Assembly: GCA_017425345.1 (NCBI GenBank)
Contig: JAFOML010000062.1
Span: 1 to 6,685 of the forward strand
Source: Eubacterium sp.
Lineage (GTDB): Bacteria > Bacillota_A > Clostridia > Peptostreptococcales > Anaerovoracaceae
Length of the DNA stretch: 6,685 bases
Direction: 5' to 3'
The translations under genes were made by a program, and so were the position numbers. Shown here one piece after another: positions 6,552 to 6,685 of this stretch. Numbering within the stretch: position 1 is the first letter of the stretch; each line of letters starts with the position of its first letter. The notes under the pieces are model-generated. The model ran no database searches. It was not told the origin of the DNA and worked only from the letters and a program-made list of their open reading frames with translations.

Positions 6552-6685
6552 AAGTCGGAGCGTAGCTCCTGGCGTGCTCGCACGTCAAGGACGTAGCGAA
6601 CGACTGCAACGGGCGCCGGGAGCTTCAGCTCCTCCGGGTTTCAGTGGGGGATTATAACCCACCACTGAAAGTCGGAAATGGAACC
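6548..6685 (+). repeat. 138-bp hairpin-rich repeat, right copy
   Basis: Exact reverse complement of 3-140. In this orientation AGTCG (6553-6557) can pair with CGACT (6601-6605) around GGAGC/GCTCC (6557-6561, 6565-6569) or the alternative stem TCGC-ACGTC/GACGT-GCGA (6578-6586, 6590-6599, one bulged A). Next come CCGGGAGC/GCTCC-TC-CGG with a TTCA loop (6616-6637), and TTTCAGTGGGGG/CCCACCACTGAAA with an ATTATAA loop and one bulged A (6639-6670). AAGTCGGA occurs near each end (6552-6559 and 6669-6676). There is no coding capacity. The repeat reaches the last base of the window, so its full length is unknown. Confidence 0.95.

Noticed and set aside
6548..6685. Remnant of a group IIC intron, suggested by its position behind terminators
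   Set aside because: No GUGYG-like 5' end, no recognisable domain V hairpin and no reverse transcriptase fragment is seen in the 138 bases. Only the insertion-site preference is similar.
3..6685. A composite transposon bounded by the two inverted repeats
   Set aside because: The interior holds ordinary metabolic and stress genes in independent transcription units with no transposase or integrase. Each repeat relates to the adjacent terminator rather than to the block as a whole.

Overview
The window looks like chromosomal DNA of an anaerobic, moderately GC-rich member of the Bacillota (Clostridia-like). The evidence is the class II (Firmicutes-type) GalT, a clostridial-style MATE transporter, strong AGGAG-type ribosome binding sites, intrinsic terminators, and a flavodiiron protein fused to the flavin-reductase/rubredoxin module known from Moorella-type anaerobes. 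I cannot name a genus. The last base lies inside a repeat also found at the left edge, so the window may be a complete contig that broke at a dispersed repeat.

Layout: bases 3-140 and 6548-6685 are a perfect 138-bp inverted repeat rich in internal hairpins. Between them are four genes. Three are on the minus strand, read right to left: a MATE-family efflux transporter (3075-4412), galT (1469-2959) and a type I glyceraldehyde-3-phosphate dehydrogenase, gap (203-1303). One is on the plus strand: a 597-residue flavodiiron protein with flavin-reductase-like and rubredoxin domains (4580-6373). The MATE and flavodiiron genes diverge from a 167-bp intergenic region that holds a promoter for each direction. 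No terminator is visible between the MATE gene and galT, so they may be co-transcribed; galT ends at a clear terminator (1438-1467). gap has its own upstream region and its own terminator (137-182). The flavodiiron gene is followed by about 120 bases of strongly foldable sequence and then a strong terminator (6517-6551).

The four genes form no single pathway. gap is glycolytic, galT belongs to the Leloir galactose pathway without galK or galE beside it, the MATE protein is an exporter, and the flavodiiron protein probably reduces O2 or NO using electrons from NAD(P)H. The unexplained biology is mostly non-coding. The two repeat copies each sit directly behind a terminator whose hairpin arms are also shared, in the same orientation relative to the gene being terminated, and a separate structured, RNA-like segment starts two bases after the flavodiiron stop codon. 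No transposase, CRISPR array, tRNA or rRNA was seen.
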